Assembly (NCBI GenBank): GCA_038363925.1
Contig: JAQQWL010000011.1
Location: 5,890,001-5,954,000, forward strand
DNA from: Apiospora phragmitis
Taxonomy: Eukaryota > Ascomycota > Sordariomycetes > Amphisphaeriales > Apiosporaceae
Reading direction: 5' to 3'
DNA length: 64,000 nt
The notes under the pieces are model-generated. The model saw nothing but the letters and a program-made list of their open reading frames with translations. It was not told the DNA's origin and did no database searches. Below are positions 24,790 through 35,324 of this stretch, piece after piece (positions within the stretch are counted from its first letter, which is position 1; the number at the start of each line of letters is the position of its first letter). The translations under genes and the position numbers were made by a program.

Positions 24790-26058
24790 TGTTATGACTT
24801 CCCCTACAACGAGTCGCCGATGCGATTGAAAGCTGGAGATGCTGGAGTTGTACAAGATGCGCGGCTTCTGGTCTCGTCCAGCTGCAGGCCAGTTGATGTG
24901 CTAGAGTATCTAGGCAATATTAAACCGTTGGCACCCACGCGGTATAGTCGGACTGGTGAAGAGACGAGAACAAACAAGAGGAATGATAGATCGAGGACGA
25001 AAGAGAGGGACTACGGCCACAGACATTAGATGGAGCGAGATGTCGCCTATTATTCTCCAAGGTAAGAGTGGCCAGGGCCGGAAAACGGCTGCGTAGGTCG
25101 GAAGTATGGCCCTGGCGCATCTCTCAAGGCGTCTTCTAATCTTCCTAATTACGGTCACATTTTAGGAGTAATTCGTCGGAGCGAGCCTGTTGTAGCAGGG
25201 CTAGCATATACCCTACGGTATGACAATGAGGACAGTGGTTGTTGCGTATTTCCCGGAGAACTAGGGTCATTCTCCAATCACGACAGAGCATAGGAGAAGA
25301 TGCGGCCAGAGATCATCACTGTTCCAGGGGTTCGACGGGCCAATCTGTTGGCGCCATCGGCCAACGGTAGAGCACATGCAAATTTGGGTTTAATTGACGC
25401 TAGGTCTTGTTTCCATCAGGGACCTGCATTAGATGCAAAAGGGCAGGTGGCAGCACCTACTAAATGAAGAGGTGAGAAGGTCAGAACTATAATGGTCGTA
25501 TAAACGCTGATTCCTGTTCAAAACCCCGGTGGTCCACGGGTAGGCTAACCAAGCGGACTGGAGTATAAGCAAATGCCCAGCAAATGTCACGGCATGCCAT
25601 CCATGGCAAGGCAGGACAGAAATGCTTCTTTCCCCGCGTAATTAATCTTGACACGCTTTGTGGAGGTGGACCAGTCAGAATAGCAACCTTCTTCCTTCCC
25701 ATGGCCCAAATATGGACAGGCATCCATCCCTCCGGCCTTCTCGAAACCACACAAGGACCAGCCCTATTTCGAGGACTGCTACTCGAAAGCAATCAAACCC
25801 CCCTAAGCATTCAAGCCCAGGTAATGAATGCCATTCGTCCCCCTGATACGGCAACGGCAACGGCAGACCAATCCAAGCTTTTTCTAGGCTTATTTCTGGG
25901 CGGCTTATGGCTGATTGGGGACAAGTACTGAAAAGCTTATGAACATGCACACCGAAATTTCCACCCCTTTATACAAGAAAGGGGACGGATATCCGTAGAT
26001 AGTGGTAGATCAAGCCAATTCAACGGTCTAGTATCTTATTGCATGCGGCTGTCTATGT
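24790..26058. other. Intergenic region
   Basis: Between the DUF3712 and flavocytochrome genes. No gene seen. Confidence 0.5.
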
Positions 26059-27752
26059 CTACAGCTTGGATTTCGTCCAAAGCCCCATCTTGTCCAACCC
26101 CGCGCCACCATCGTATATATCCCTCTCCACCATTCTGGTATTAATCTGTCGTAGTTCGTCGGGTTAGCCTGCGTTCAATTTCACAGAAGCTTGAGATTCG
26201 GAGCAGGCAGAGGAGTACTCACATGCTGAGGACCAAGTGCAGAGATGTCCTTAGCTCCCAAGAGCCTCATGCACGTCTCTATTTCGGCCTTGAGAACTAT
26301 CATCGTCGCATAAGCGTCAGTAAACAGAACAGATAGGGACAGGGGCGGCATTTCGCTTTTCTCCACTTACTCTCGAATACGCGCTCCACGCCAGCTTGGC
26401 CGCCTGCACCTAGTCCGAAGAGAGCAGCCCTCCCGATGCCCACTGCCTTGGCCCCGAGGCATAGCGCCTTCACGATGTCGGTCCCACGCTTAATGCCCCC
26501 GTCCACCCACACTTCGATCTTGCCGAGCACTTCTGGGCAGTACTTGCGGATCTCGAGCAGCGTGTGGACGGCGGGTGGTGCCGTATCCAGTGCGCGGCCC
26601 CCGTGGTTCGAAAGAATGATGGCCTTCACCTGGGGAGCGTATTGGGCGGCCAAGTAGGCGTCTTCGTGCGTCTGGATGCCCTTCAGCACAATCGGCAGGT
26701 CCGTGTGCTTCGCCAGCCAGGGCAGTGTGACTTTCCACGTCAGGTCCGCAGCGGTGCCCCAGAATAGCTGCTGGCCGACCCCACCGCCGCCTGGTCGGCT
26801 CGGTTCGTCTCCCGCCTTGGCCGCCGCCGCTACCGGGGCGGTGTTGATGAAACTGGACTTCTCGTCTAGCTCGCGCTTCCCCGGAACGGGGGCATCCAAA
26901 GTCAAACAGATGAGCTTGAACTTGTCCGACATCTTGTTGATCCGAGCCAGCATGGCCTCGCTCTTGGCCCGATCATTCTGGACATACAGCTGCCAGCCGA
27001 ACATCTGGCCGGGTTGGGCGTCGGAGACGATCTGCTCCGGGGTCATAGAGGCATTATTCGAGATGATCTGCAGCGCGCCAAACTTGCTGGCGGCCCGCGC
27101 AATTCCCTGCTCACCGTCGGAGTGGCCCAGCCTCGCCATCGCAGCGGGGGCTACGAACAACGGCAGGCCTATCTTGGTGCCGATCAGGGTGGTGGATGAG
27201 TCGCACGACGTACAGTCGACGAAAACCCTCGGCCTCAATAAAATATTGCGGTAGACCAGGCCATTGTAGGATTTGGACCATGTGTCATCGCTGGAGGAGT
27301 AGTAGTAGGCCCAGGCTCTCCTCGACATTTTCTTCGTGGCCAATTCTTCGATCTCATTGATATTCAGAAGACTCGCTAGCGGAGGGTCTACTTCATCCTT
27401 CCTCTCCTCCTTGGCTGCTGGCTTCGTCGGGTTGGGCATGGTCTGAGGATCAATCTTGCCCAGCTTGGCCTCTGGCTTCAGATTCTCCTCTAGTGTCCCA
27501 GGGGGGTGGATGGGGTCATATTCCTCCGTGGCATCTCTACCAGCCAACTGCAAAATGACCTTGGAGCCTCCTGGATGCGAGGACAGGAAGTCTGTCACAT
27601 CGTACACATGACCATACAAGACAACCCAACAGCTGTCGGGCGAGGTGTGTTTCGCCACTAAAAAACGGTTAGACAGGCCATCATCATCTAACTCTTCCAA
27701 CACCCGTCAACCCGTACTGAGACTTACCTTCCTCGGCCTTGAAAGTCTTCAT
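26059..27752 (-). CDS. Flavocytochrome b2-like 2-hydroxyacid oxidase/dehydrogenase with C-terminal SKL
   Basis: Exons on the minus strand are 27752-27728, 27657-26371, 26296-26223 and 26145-26059, with introns of 70, 74 and 77 nt. The product has 490 residues. Residues 8-85 are a cytochrome b5 domain with the heme ligands in [18 protein letters not shown] (first His) and DPIHPPG (second His). Residues about 110-465 form the FMN alpha-hydroxyacid dehydrogenase barrel: [34 protein letters not shown], the active-site [14 protein letters not shown], and the phosphate-binding [11 protein letters not shown] with GIGRAALFG. This is the architecture of L-lactate cytochrome-c reductase (CYB2). However, there is no mitochondrial presequence and the last residues are SKL, a canonical PTS1, so peroxisomal location is inferred. 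The substrate could be lactate, glycolate or another 2-hydroxyacid. The frame is intact. Confidence 0.92.
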
Positions 27753-28215
27753 CTTGGCTGGCAGGCTGGTGATTCTTGATGAGAATCAGAGGAGATGTCA
27801 TTGGCAGATTGGTGTACGCGCTGGCGCCCTTTTGGGGAGCCGGGGTGGGACCTTCGGCTATCATTAACCCGCAACAACAAACCGGGGTATCGTAGGTTAC
27901 CCCATACTTTGTTCAATGCGGGCACTTCACCGATCACTTAATATGAAGAGAGGAATGGACATCACCGCAATTGAATTACCGGGAAATTTTATGCATACGT
28001 TGCTTCATTGCTTCCCTAAAGGAATAATGCCCCGACAGTTTAACTCAGGTGGGGATCCACCAGTGCAAATCATGGATTCCTTAGCCAATGCTTTCTTAAC
28101 GACGAGCAATGTTAGCTCTTGCTTATTCCGTGCTCCAACTTTGCCGCTGTCATGGCAGACAAGCGCCGGTAATATCGCCCACTAAGCCTCGAGTAAACAT
28201 AGCCCAGAATCGGGT
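27753..28215. other. Intergenic region upstream of the flavocytochrome gene
   Basis: Promoter side of the flavocytochrome gene and 3' flank of the broken basic-protein gene. Nothing else is seen. Confidence 0.5.
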
Positions 28216-29131
28216 CTACTTCTTTGGACCAGTAGATGGAGTGGGTTTAGGGGTTGTCGGCTCCCGCCTGCAACTTCTGGGCGCTAGCCGAGGGCAAGAT
28301 CGGAGGTGGGATGGAGGCTGTGGACTTCCCAATCCACTCGGCGTAGGACGTCTTTTTCTCTGCTTCTTCCCCAAACTTGTTGACAAGGTATCATTTTCCT
28401 CCTGGTCAGTGTCGCTCTGTTCTTCGGCTTCTTTGGGAGACTCGGAGCGTGGGGCGTAGCTAGTGAAGGACTGTGGTGCGACCGGGCCTGGTGCTCTAAA
28501 GTGTCTGCGCCCCCGGCTGAGTGCTGCTTCGGGAGTTTCCGGTGCCGGGACGGGACGGGACACCCGTCGATGCTCCTACAGAATCTCCGCGTGTAAGACT
28601 TAACCATTTGTCTTGAACGGTTTCTTCGGTAGAAAATGATGACTGCTTCTTGCCATCTTTAGTAGCCGAGGTCCCTTGAATTCGCTCGAGATCCTGGAGA
28701 TAAGAGTGGGCTACTGAGAGCAGCGCCTCCAGGGACTTGGCATCTGTTCTGAGCGACTTGCTTGGAATCGCATGGTCTCCAGCGTTCGCTCTTACTAGAT
28801 GCTTGTCCAACAGTTTCATATGCTTCCGGCACCGCTTCTCCCAGTGCTTCTGCTTTCTCGAACCACTACTGTCGGGAGGGAGATTTCTTTTCAGGCAATC
28901 TCTGCTGATTAGATCCTGTGTCGTTCGTCTCAGGTCTTCGTAGCCGACACTTGAGTTGCCTAGGGACGCTTCGGTTTGCTCGTTGTCGTCGCTGGACGCG
29001 TCATGCTTGGGCTGTTTCTTCGGCCGCTCCTCCGTGCTGCTTTCAGTCGATCGCTTCTGGGTCGCAGCTTCAATCTAGGAAACTGCGCGTCCTTCGGCGA
29101 CCCTGGTAGGGCCTCGCTTTCGTTTCCCCAT
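28216..29131 (-). pseudogene. Unrecognised basic, low-complexity protein with in-frame TAG and a frame break
   Basis: From the ATG at 29131 (MGKRKRGPTR) the minus strand stays open except for a TAG at 29077-29075, after residue 18. The same frame then continues without a stop for about 90 codons before the next ATG (MKLLDKHLVRANAGD, around 28819), so the TAG looks like a recent C-to-T change of CAG. A second break lies at the GGG run 28563-28565. Dropping one base joins KWLSLTRGDSVGAST to VSRPVPAPETPEAALSRGRR and the frame ends at 28216 (GPKK). The reconstructed product is about 304 residues, Lys/Arg/Ser/Pro-rich, with one helical block in the middle (SLRTDAKSLEALLSVAHSYL). No domain is recognised. 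No intron of normal size removes the TAG. Alternatives are a functional gene starting at the internal ATG, or base-calling errors. Confidence 0.5.
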
Positions 29132-31534
29132 CGTGCCAAGAATGACAGTAGTGGAGGGTTTCTTCCCAGCTGAGCAAATGATGATACCGACAAACACAGG
29201 TAGACTTGAAAAGAAGTGTGACACAGAAGGTCGTGGGCCAATCTGTCCAATTTTAGCAGTTCAAGACCGAAGGGGAATTAATCCATCCATGGAGAATAGA
29301 TAAGGTGAAGAAAGGAACCCGACTACACTATCACATTACTATCACTCTGATTTATTTACTTCCTTACCTACCTACTTACCTTCCTTGGGTAAATGGGTTG
29401 GGCACGTGATCTCGTAACAGCAGCATATCTTCTTTTTTACTATTAATCGATTAAAATACATCTCATATCTAAAGTAATCTGGTACTAAACATGAGATGGC
29501 ATACATATCTTATTAATCCAGCTGGAGTTATTAGATCAGGGCGACTAGATGAATAGTCGGGTCGGACATTAGACATGCCGGGCACTAATCGCAGGATGCT
29601 ACCTAACAAATCTCAGAAACATGTGGATGCTCCCGTCCATCCAGAATGCAGAGGTACATAGGTTACATTGCCAGCCATGTGCAGGACACACCGCCGCTGC
29701 CGCCATCACCAAAGCTATTACTAAAAAGATCGACGCCGGCGGAGTGAGCAGTTTGAGCGGGCTTGGCGCGAAGGCTCGGTAGTAGCCGGCACGCGGTCCG
29801 AATTAGAAGCTTCACTGCCAGAGATAAGCAGGAAGTGGAGAGAACAGTAATATGACGAAATAGCTCCTTCGGCCGTTTTTTATTGTTTTTTCCCACTGGC
29901 TTTGCTTCTCTTTTGTTCTCTCTGACCTGCAATGCTGAACCTCAGCAATCAATTCAAGGCATGTGAAATTCTTCGTTGGGGGATTCGGTCCGCTGACGGG
30001 GTGTGCTACCTTGATTGATTAGAGTTATTTCCAGAAGCCAAGCATCATGCAAACCTTGAAACTGTATCCTATTCGATTGGTTTCCATGGCCTTTCTTTTT
30101 TCACGCCTACAGAACGGCTAATGACGTGTGAACTCTGCGCTGCGCAACGGCTGGACCCTGCAGCTTGAATGCTCCGACAATTTCCTGGCCGCCAGCGCCA
30201 ACCAGAGGGGGTCGGGTGGGCGGCGAGCTGCACACATGCAGTGTTCCCCCCACGTCTGCGCTTGACAGACATACAGACTTGTACAATATGTCACGATCTT
30301 GAGGCCAGCAACCGTTTGAATCACTAGTCATCTGTCGCGCAACTGTTTTGCCTAGACCATTAAATTTCAAGTTAATATCTACCTAAGAGGGAAACTAAGA
30401 ACTGCTTAATTAAAATATCACGCGAAGAACGTGGAGCAGGATCCGGCCGAAGATTAGGAGTGCAATCGAACTGAAGCTTAACTGATCATCTAGTTTAGTA
30501 TGAGGTAATATGCCATTTTTAGCTTGTGATCCAACTGTTTCAACCTCACACGAATGTGGGCAATACTGCTACTAGTACACAGTCTTTGGGCTGGTTACTC
30601 ATCAAGTCTGCTACAAATCAATCGAATCCTTGTGTCTCGCCTCTCCTACTCGTACTTCCTGTTGGCTTTGGTACTGTAGGTTCGACGAGCCGAGATACAG
30701 GACAAGGTGTTCAAGATACCCGACTGCAGCTTCATCAAAGTCCGCCTCAGTATTGCAACCCCTCCATCCCACCCACACACACATGCCATGGCCCACTTGG
30801 TGACCCATCGCGAAGCTACTGTACATAGCTCCCACGTTTTGTCGATATACACTCGGCCACCACAACAGCACAATCGTCATTCTAGGTACTGATTAGCTCT
30901 TAAGCCCGTGCATCGATTGCCTCGACCAAAGCAGCGTGGCTAGGTAACTAACTGTCTTGGTACTTCGGTCGTATCGCGTGTAACGCAAGGCAACGGCCAG
31001 CCCCGGACACGGCCTACATGGTACGGTATGTGCGTGCTGTGCTGTGCTGTGCTGTGCTGACATACGCACGGTACTTGCAGATTAACACTTGATTTGATCT
31101 CGCTTCCATCAATGTCGCTGTAACCCGCCCGCCGTTATCGATAATCGGTCGTGGGTCTTGCAGTGTCGCAACGCAAGGAAGATAGCTCCAAAATATTAAT
31201 ACTCCGTCAGTCACCCCACCATCGTCACCACCACCGCAAGCCAATATCTCCCCAGCTCAAACGGCCGATCGAGACTCCATCACTCTCTGTCCGTTCTCCT
31301 TGCCACAGTCCTACACCCACAACCCGACTTGTTTAAAGAGGTCCCACGATACTTGCAAAAGTCAGCGCATACCTTTCTGCCCACTACCTATACATTGGTG
31401 GAGCTCCAGTCTCTTCAAATTCCTGCCAGCCCACGAACGGCCAAAAGTCAAAAAATAATCATCTACCCCATCGTCCACCCTGTCCACGTCCATCATCACT
31501 GCGCTCAGCACATACACCACCTCACACCACCACA
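29132..31534. other. Intergenic region with A+T-rich patch and pentanucleotide repeat
   Basis: Divergent region upstream of the lactonase gene. It holds an A+T-rich patch (about 29430-29520), ACCTACCTACTTACC (29365-29380) and a TGCTG x5 array (31035-31059). No gene seen. Confidence 0.5.
31035..31059 (+). repeat. TGCTG pentanucleotide microsatellite
   Basis: Five perfect tandem copies about 475 bases upstream of the lactonase start codon. Confidence 0.85.
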
Positions 31535-32320
31535 ATGCCCGGCAAACAACCCAGCCTGTTCGCCTTTCCCGGCTTGGATGAGCTGGCACCGGCTCTGCGC
31601 TCTTATGTCATATCTTGCCAGAACGCCGGCTTGACTCGCCACGGTGCTTTCAAGGTTGGTGTCTCCGGCGGCTCCCTGCCCAAAGTACTCGCCAAGGCCT
31701 TGCTAGCACCAGCGACCTCCGACGAAGACAAAGTCCAATTCGACAAATGGGAGATCTTCTTCGCCGACGAGCGCGCCGTTCCGCTGGATCACGATGACAG
31801 CAACTATTGTTTGTTGAAAAAGGAGCTGCTGGACAAGATTCCCGCCAACCTGGGCCAACCTACCGTCCACCCTATCGACACGCAACATCTCAACGACACG
31901 CAGGAGTTGGCCGACCAGTACGAGCAGTTGCTCGTCCGCTCCTTCGCAAGTCGCGACTCGGTCAAGCTGCCCATTTTCGACCTGCTGCTCCTGGGCAGCG
32001 GACCCGACGGCCACACTTGCAGCCTGTTCCCTGGCCACACTCTTCTACGCGAGACGAGCGCCTGGGTTGCGCCAATTGAGGACTCGCCTAAGCCGCCGCC
32101 AAAGCGAATCACCCTGACGCTGCCAGTCGTCACACATTCGGTCAAGGTCGCATTCGTCGCCACTGGCGGCGGCAAGAAGGACATCATGAAGGAGATCTTT
32201 GAGCAAGGCAACGGTTTACCCTGCGCATTGGTAAATGAGGCCACCGGAGAGCGTTGCAGCTGGTTCGTCGACAACCCAGCCGTAGAGGGAGTCAGCTTCC
32301 CCCGACGCGGATTCCTGTGA
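31535..32320 (+). CDS. 6-phosphogluconolactonase
   Basis: An intact, intronless 261-residue protein of normal family length. It hydrolyses 6-phospho-D-glucono-1,5-lactone to 6-phosphogluconate in the oxidative pentose phosphate pathway, in the cytosol, after glucose-6-phosphate dehydrogenase. Motifs: VGVSGGSLPKVLA (phosphate-binding loop, about residues 42-54), WEIFFADERAVPLDHDDSNY (the FADER-VP-D-S-N block) and LLLLGSGPDGHTCSLFPGH (the catalytic GPDGHTxSLFPGH block, with the active-site His, around residues 150-168). The start at 31535 follows a CA-rich, pyrimidine-flanked leader (CACCACAATG) typical of well-expressed fungal genes. Confidence 0.96.
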   Translation: MPGKQPSLFAFPGLDELAPALRSYVISCQNAGLTRHGAFKVGVSGGSLPKVLAKALLAPATSDEDKVQFDKWEIFFADERAVPLDHDDSNYCLLKKELLDKIPANLGQPTVHPIDTQHLNDTQELADQYEQLLVRSFASRDSVKLPIFDLLLLGSGPDGHTCSLFPGHTLLRETSAWVAPIEDSPKPPPKRITLTLPVVTHSVKVAFVATGGGKKDIMKEIFEQGNGLPCALVNEATGERCSWFVDNPAVEGVSFPRRGFL

Positions 32321-33100
32321 ATCCACCGAGGCGTCCTCTAGTTTGTGTTACAGAACACTCGCCACGTCTTCGCAAAGGTCGCTTCTTGTTGTTGCATATC
32401 AACATCACGACGGTTGCATTCAGCCGTTGACGAGATCCATCTTCTTGGGGGTAGTGCAGATACTCATATCGACCTTACACGTCAATACACCTGCATCGGA
32501 GCAAAACCTCACTGTTGGAGTTGCTCTGGGCTGGCTAGCTTGAGTTTCAAATCGATACTCTTGGTAGTTGGCTTTCACCACCCCCGGTGCATGAATTCTA
32601 GACTTTCTTTTGGTTCTCTCTAGTTGAGGATCATGGCGGTGGCTTTGGTTACTTTAGACGGGAAATCAGGAGGCAGCTTACAATGGTCCGACTGATTGAT
32701 TTTACTTCGCATCTACGGAGACGTTGGCATGGCCTTATGAAATTATGATAGAAATAAAATATATTCACCCCATAATATAATTCCGCGATTGCATTTGGAC
32801 GTCCTGGATTTGAGATCACCCAGCATGACTACTTACACAATGCCTGATACAGTCTGCTTTCTATTTCTTGAGAATGTAAGTTCTGAAGGGAGGGGCTTTC
32901 CCATTGGTTTAAATAATGTATTATAGCTTTGACATTCTACATGTATTTCTGTTTAAAACCCCATGGTGTATAAATATGTTCCAATGGCGATAGGCTGAAG
33001 GAAAGCAGCCCTTGATGATTCTCTCCCACGAGCAACGTTTCATGACGATAATACCATACGGCGGAGCGATTTACCTTTGGACAGGAGCGACCGACGCACT
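32321..33100. other. Convergent intergenic region, A+T-rich in its second half
   Basis: 3' flanks of the lactonase and MFS genes. The stretch 32690-32960 is clearly richer in A+T. No gene seen. Confidence 0.5.
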
Positions 33101-35324
33101 TCATCGGTCCAACTTCTTCTCGCGGATGAAGGCAGTGGAGACGAGGCACAGGCACGCCAGCAGGGCGACGGGCAGGAACGCCCAGGTCGTCGCCACGGCG
33201 TAGCAGTCGCGGACGGTGGCGGCGACGGGCGGCGGCAGGGTCCAGATGTAGTCGAGGCTCTCGCGCACGCGCGCCTCGATCTCGGCGGCACGGCCCCCGT
33301 CCCGGAGCCGCGCCGCCAGCTCCGTGCACAGCACCTGCTGCAGCACCGCCGTCGACAGGCTGATGCCGATGGTTGTGCCGAGCGACCGGAACAGGTAGGA
33401 GCAGGCCACGGCGATGGCCATGTCCTCGGGGGCGCAGTTGGCGATGATGGCGATGAGCGTGGTGGTTATGGCTGCGGCGCGGGGGTTGGCTTTTAATAGG
33501 ATTTCTTTTTTCTTTTTTTCCCCTTCTAGGTCCTTGGACTTGAAACAGGAGACACATGGGCGGAAACGAAGCTGTAGGAAACGGGCTGAGCACGACTTAC
33601 ATATACTCGCCCCCAGTGCAAGAAACGCCATTCCAACAACGACGCCGATCACCGACTTGGTGAGCGCCCCCGTGAATAGTACCAAGGGCACAATACTCAG
33701 GAGAAGAATGCTGTACCCGGCGAGCATGAGCCCGTAGTACTTCCCGGTCCTCCTCATGACGAGCCCGCCGCCGAGCGAGCCCGTCAGCCCCAGCACCGTG
33801 CTGGGGACGAACATGAGGCCGGACTGGGTGGCCGTGAGTGCCATGGCCGCCTGGTAGAACATGGCGATGAAGAAGAGGAACCCCATCTGGGCCGCGACGC
33901 CGAAGAAGTTGGCGCCGTACGCGGCCAGCAGCGGGGGGTCCAGGATCACGTGGCCGGGCGCGAAGGGGTCGGTCGCGACCCGGACCTCGACGAAGACGAA
34001 GACGGCGAACAGGACGGGCGTGAGCGTGAGCGGCACGACGGTCACGGGCCGGCCCCAGCCCTCGTTGGCGCCGTTGTCGAGGCCGTAGAGCAGCACGAAC
34101 GCGGCGGCGGACAGGGCGAAGGCGCCCAGGAAGTCGATGCGCAGGAGCTTCTGCCGCCAGTGGTCGGTGCCGCCGCCGGCGGTCTCGGGCGGCGATTGCA
34201 GCACCGTGAACACGGCGATCCAGGCCAGTATCGCGATGGGGAACTGGCCTGCGAACGCCCACCGCCAGCCGATCGTGTCGGTCAGGAGCCCGCCGATGGG
34301 GCCGCCGGAGGCGATGCCCGCGCCGAAGACGATGTTGATGTAGCCTTGCCATACGCCGCGGTCACGCAACGAGACGAGATCGGTCACTAAGATCGAGACG
34401 ACGGCGTTCATACCGCCGCCGCCCATACCAGCTACGCCACGCGCGATGCACTGCAATTCTCGGTCAGCTCCTTGACTCCTTCGCACATGTTTCATCATTG
34501 CGCCCCGCCCCCTTAATACTCGGTGACTTGCCCATGGTCGTATGTATGATATGATGCGCCTTATACCAACTTACTAGTTGAATGATATCTTGAGCAAGAC
34601 CGCAGCCCAGGCACCCGATACCGAAGACAGAGTAAGCGAAGAGCAAGCACTCCTAAAATTCCAATGATCAGCACACTATCTATCACAAGCTGGGGCACAC
34701 TGTAGGGCTGAGAATCACCTTTCGACCGAATATGTCACTCAGCCGACCATATAGGGGCTGGAACGTGGTGAGAGTCAGGAAATAACTATAGTATGGGTCA
34801 GTCTTGTCGGACTGTCTGACAATGGCTTTATCATTCAAATGCCGGGTTTCAACGGTTATATGCACTCACGAGGTTGCGATCCAGCTTGTGTTGTTTAAAG
34901 CGTTCAAGTCACTGCCCATTTTCCCATACGTCGCGATGGTCAAAGTCTGGTCCATAGCCACGAGATATATCTGCCAACATAAGTCTTAGCTTGTATACTT
35001 CTATTTGAAAAGGCTCGCTTTGGTTATATTTCGGGTGTGACCCCTTCCCCAACTCACGCCTATGGCCAGGGCCGGAAGCGGTTGAGCCAAATTCACTTTG
35101 ATTTTCGGCTCATTGTCCTTGGCGCCACCGGTATTGCCATTGCCGCTGCTCAGCTCCGGGTCCGCTGTGTCACGGCTAAATGTGCCATGGCCGCTGTTGC
35201 CGTTGAATTTAGAGATATGTGGTGCTGCCGTATCGCCCTGTGCTGAAGCGGCCGAGCCCAGCAATGGTGCAGTCTCGGACGTTGTGCCGGCGACTTCTTG
35301 AGGGGCTTGTTCCTCGACGGCCAT
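33101..35324 (-). CDS. MFS transporter, Fnx1/VBA (DHA2, 14-TM) type, probably vacuolar
   Basis: Six exons on the minus strand: 35324-35058, 34970-34870, 34785-34719, 34652-34575, 34450-33601 and 33489-33101, joined by introns of 66-124 nt. The product has 583 residues. The cytoplasmic N-terminus (about 85 residues) carries ETAPLLG, an acidic dileucine (ExxxLL) as used for AP-3 sorting to the vacuole. TM1 has the MDQTLTIATYGKMGSDL motif. The loop between TM2 and TM3 is YGRLSDIFGRK (MFS motif A). Motif C-like glycines (GAGIASGGPIGGLL) follow in TM5 and then GWRWAF. Spacing of hydrophobic segments fits 14 TM. Relatives (S. pombe Fnx1/Fnx2, yeast Vba) move basic amino acids into vacuoles or confer drug resistance; the substrate here is inference. 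The last two exons are very GC-rich, so long spurious frames occur on both strands. The frame is intact. Confidence 0.9.

Noticed and set aside
33597..34352. A 250-codon Arg/His-rich frame antisense-shifted within the MFS gene
   Set aside because: It is an out-of-frame shadow caused by very high GC in the transporter exons.
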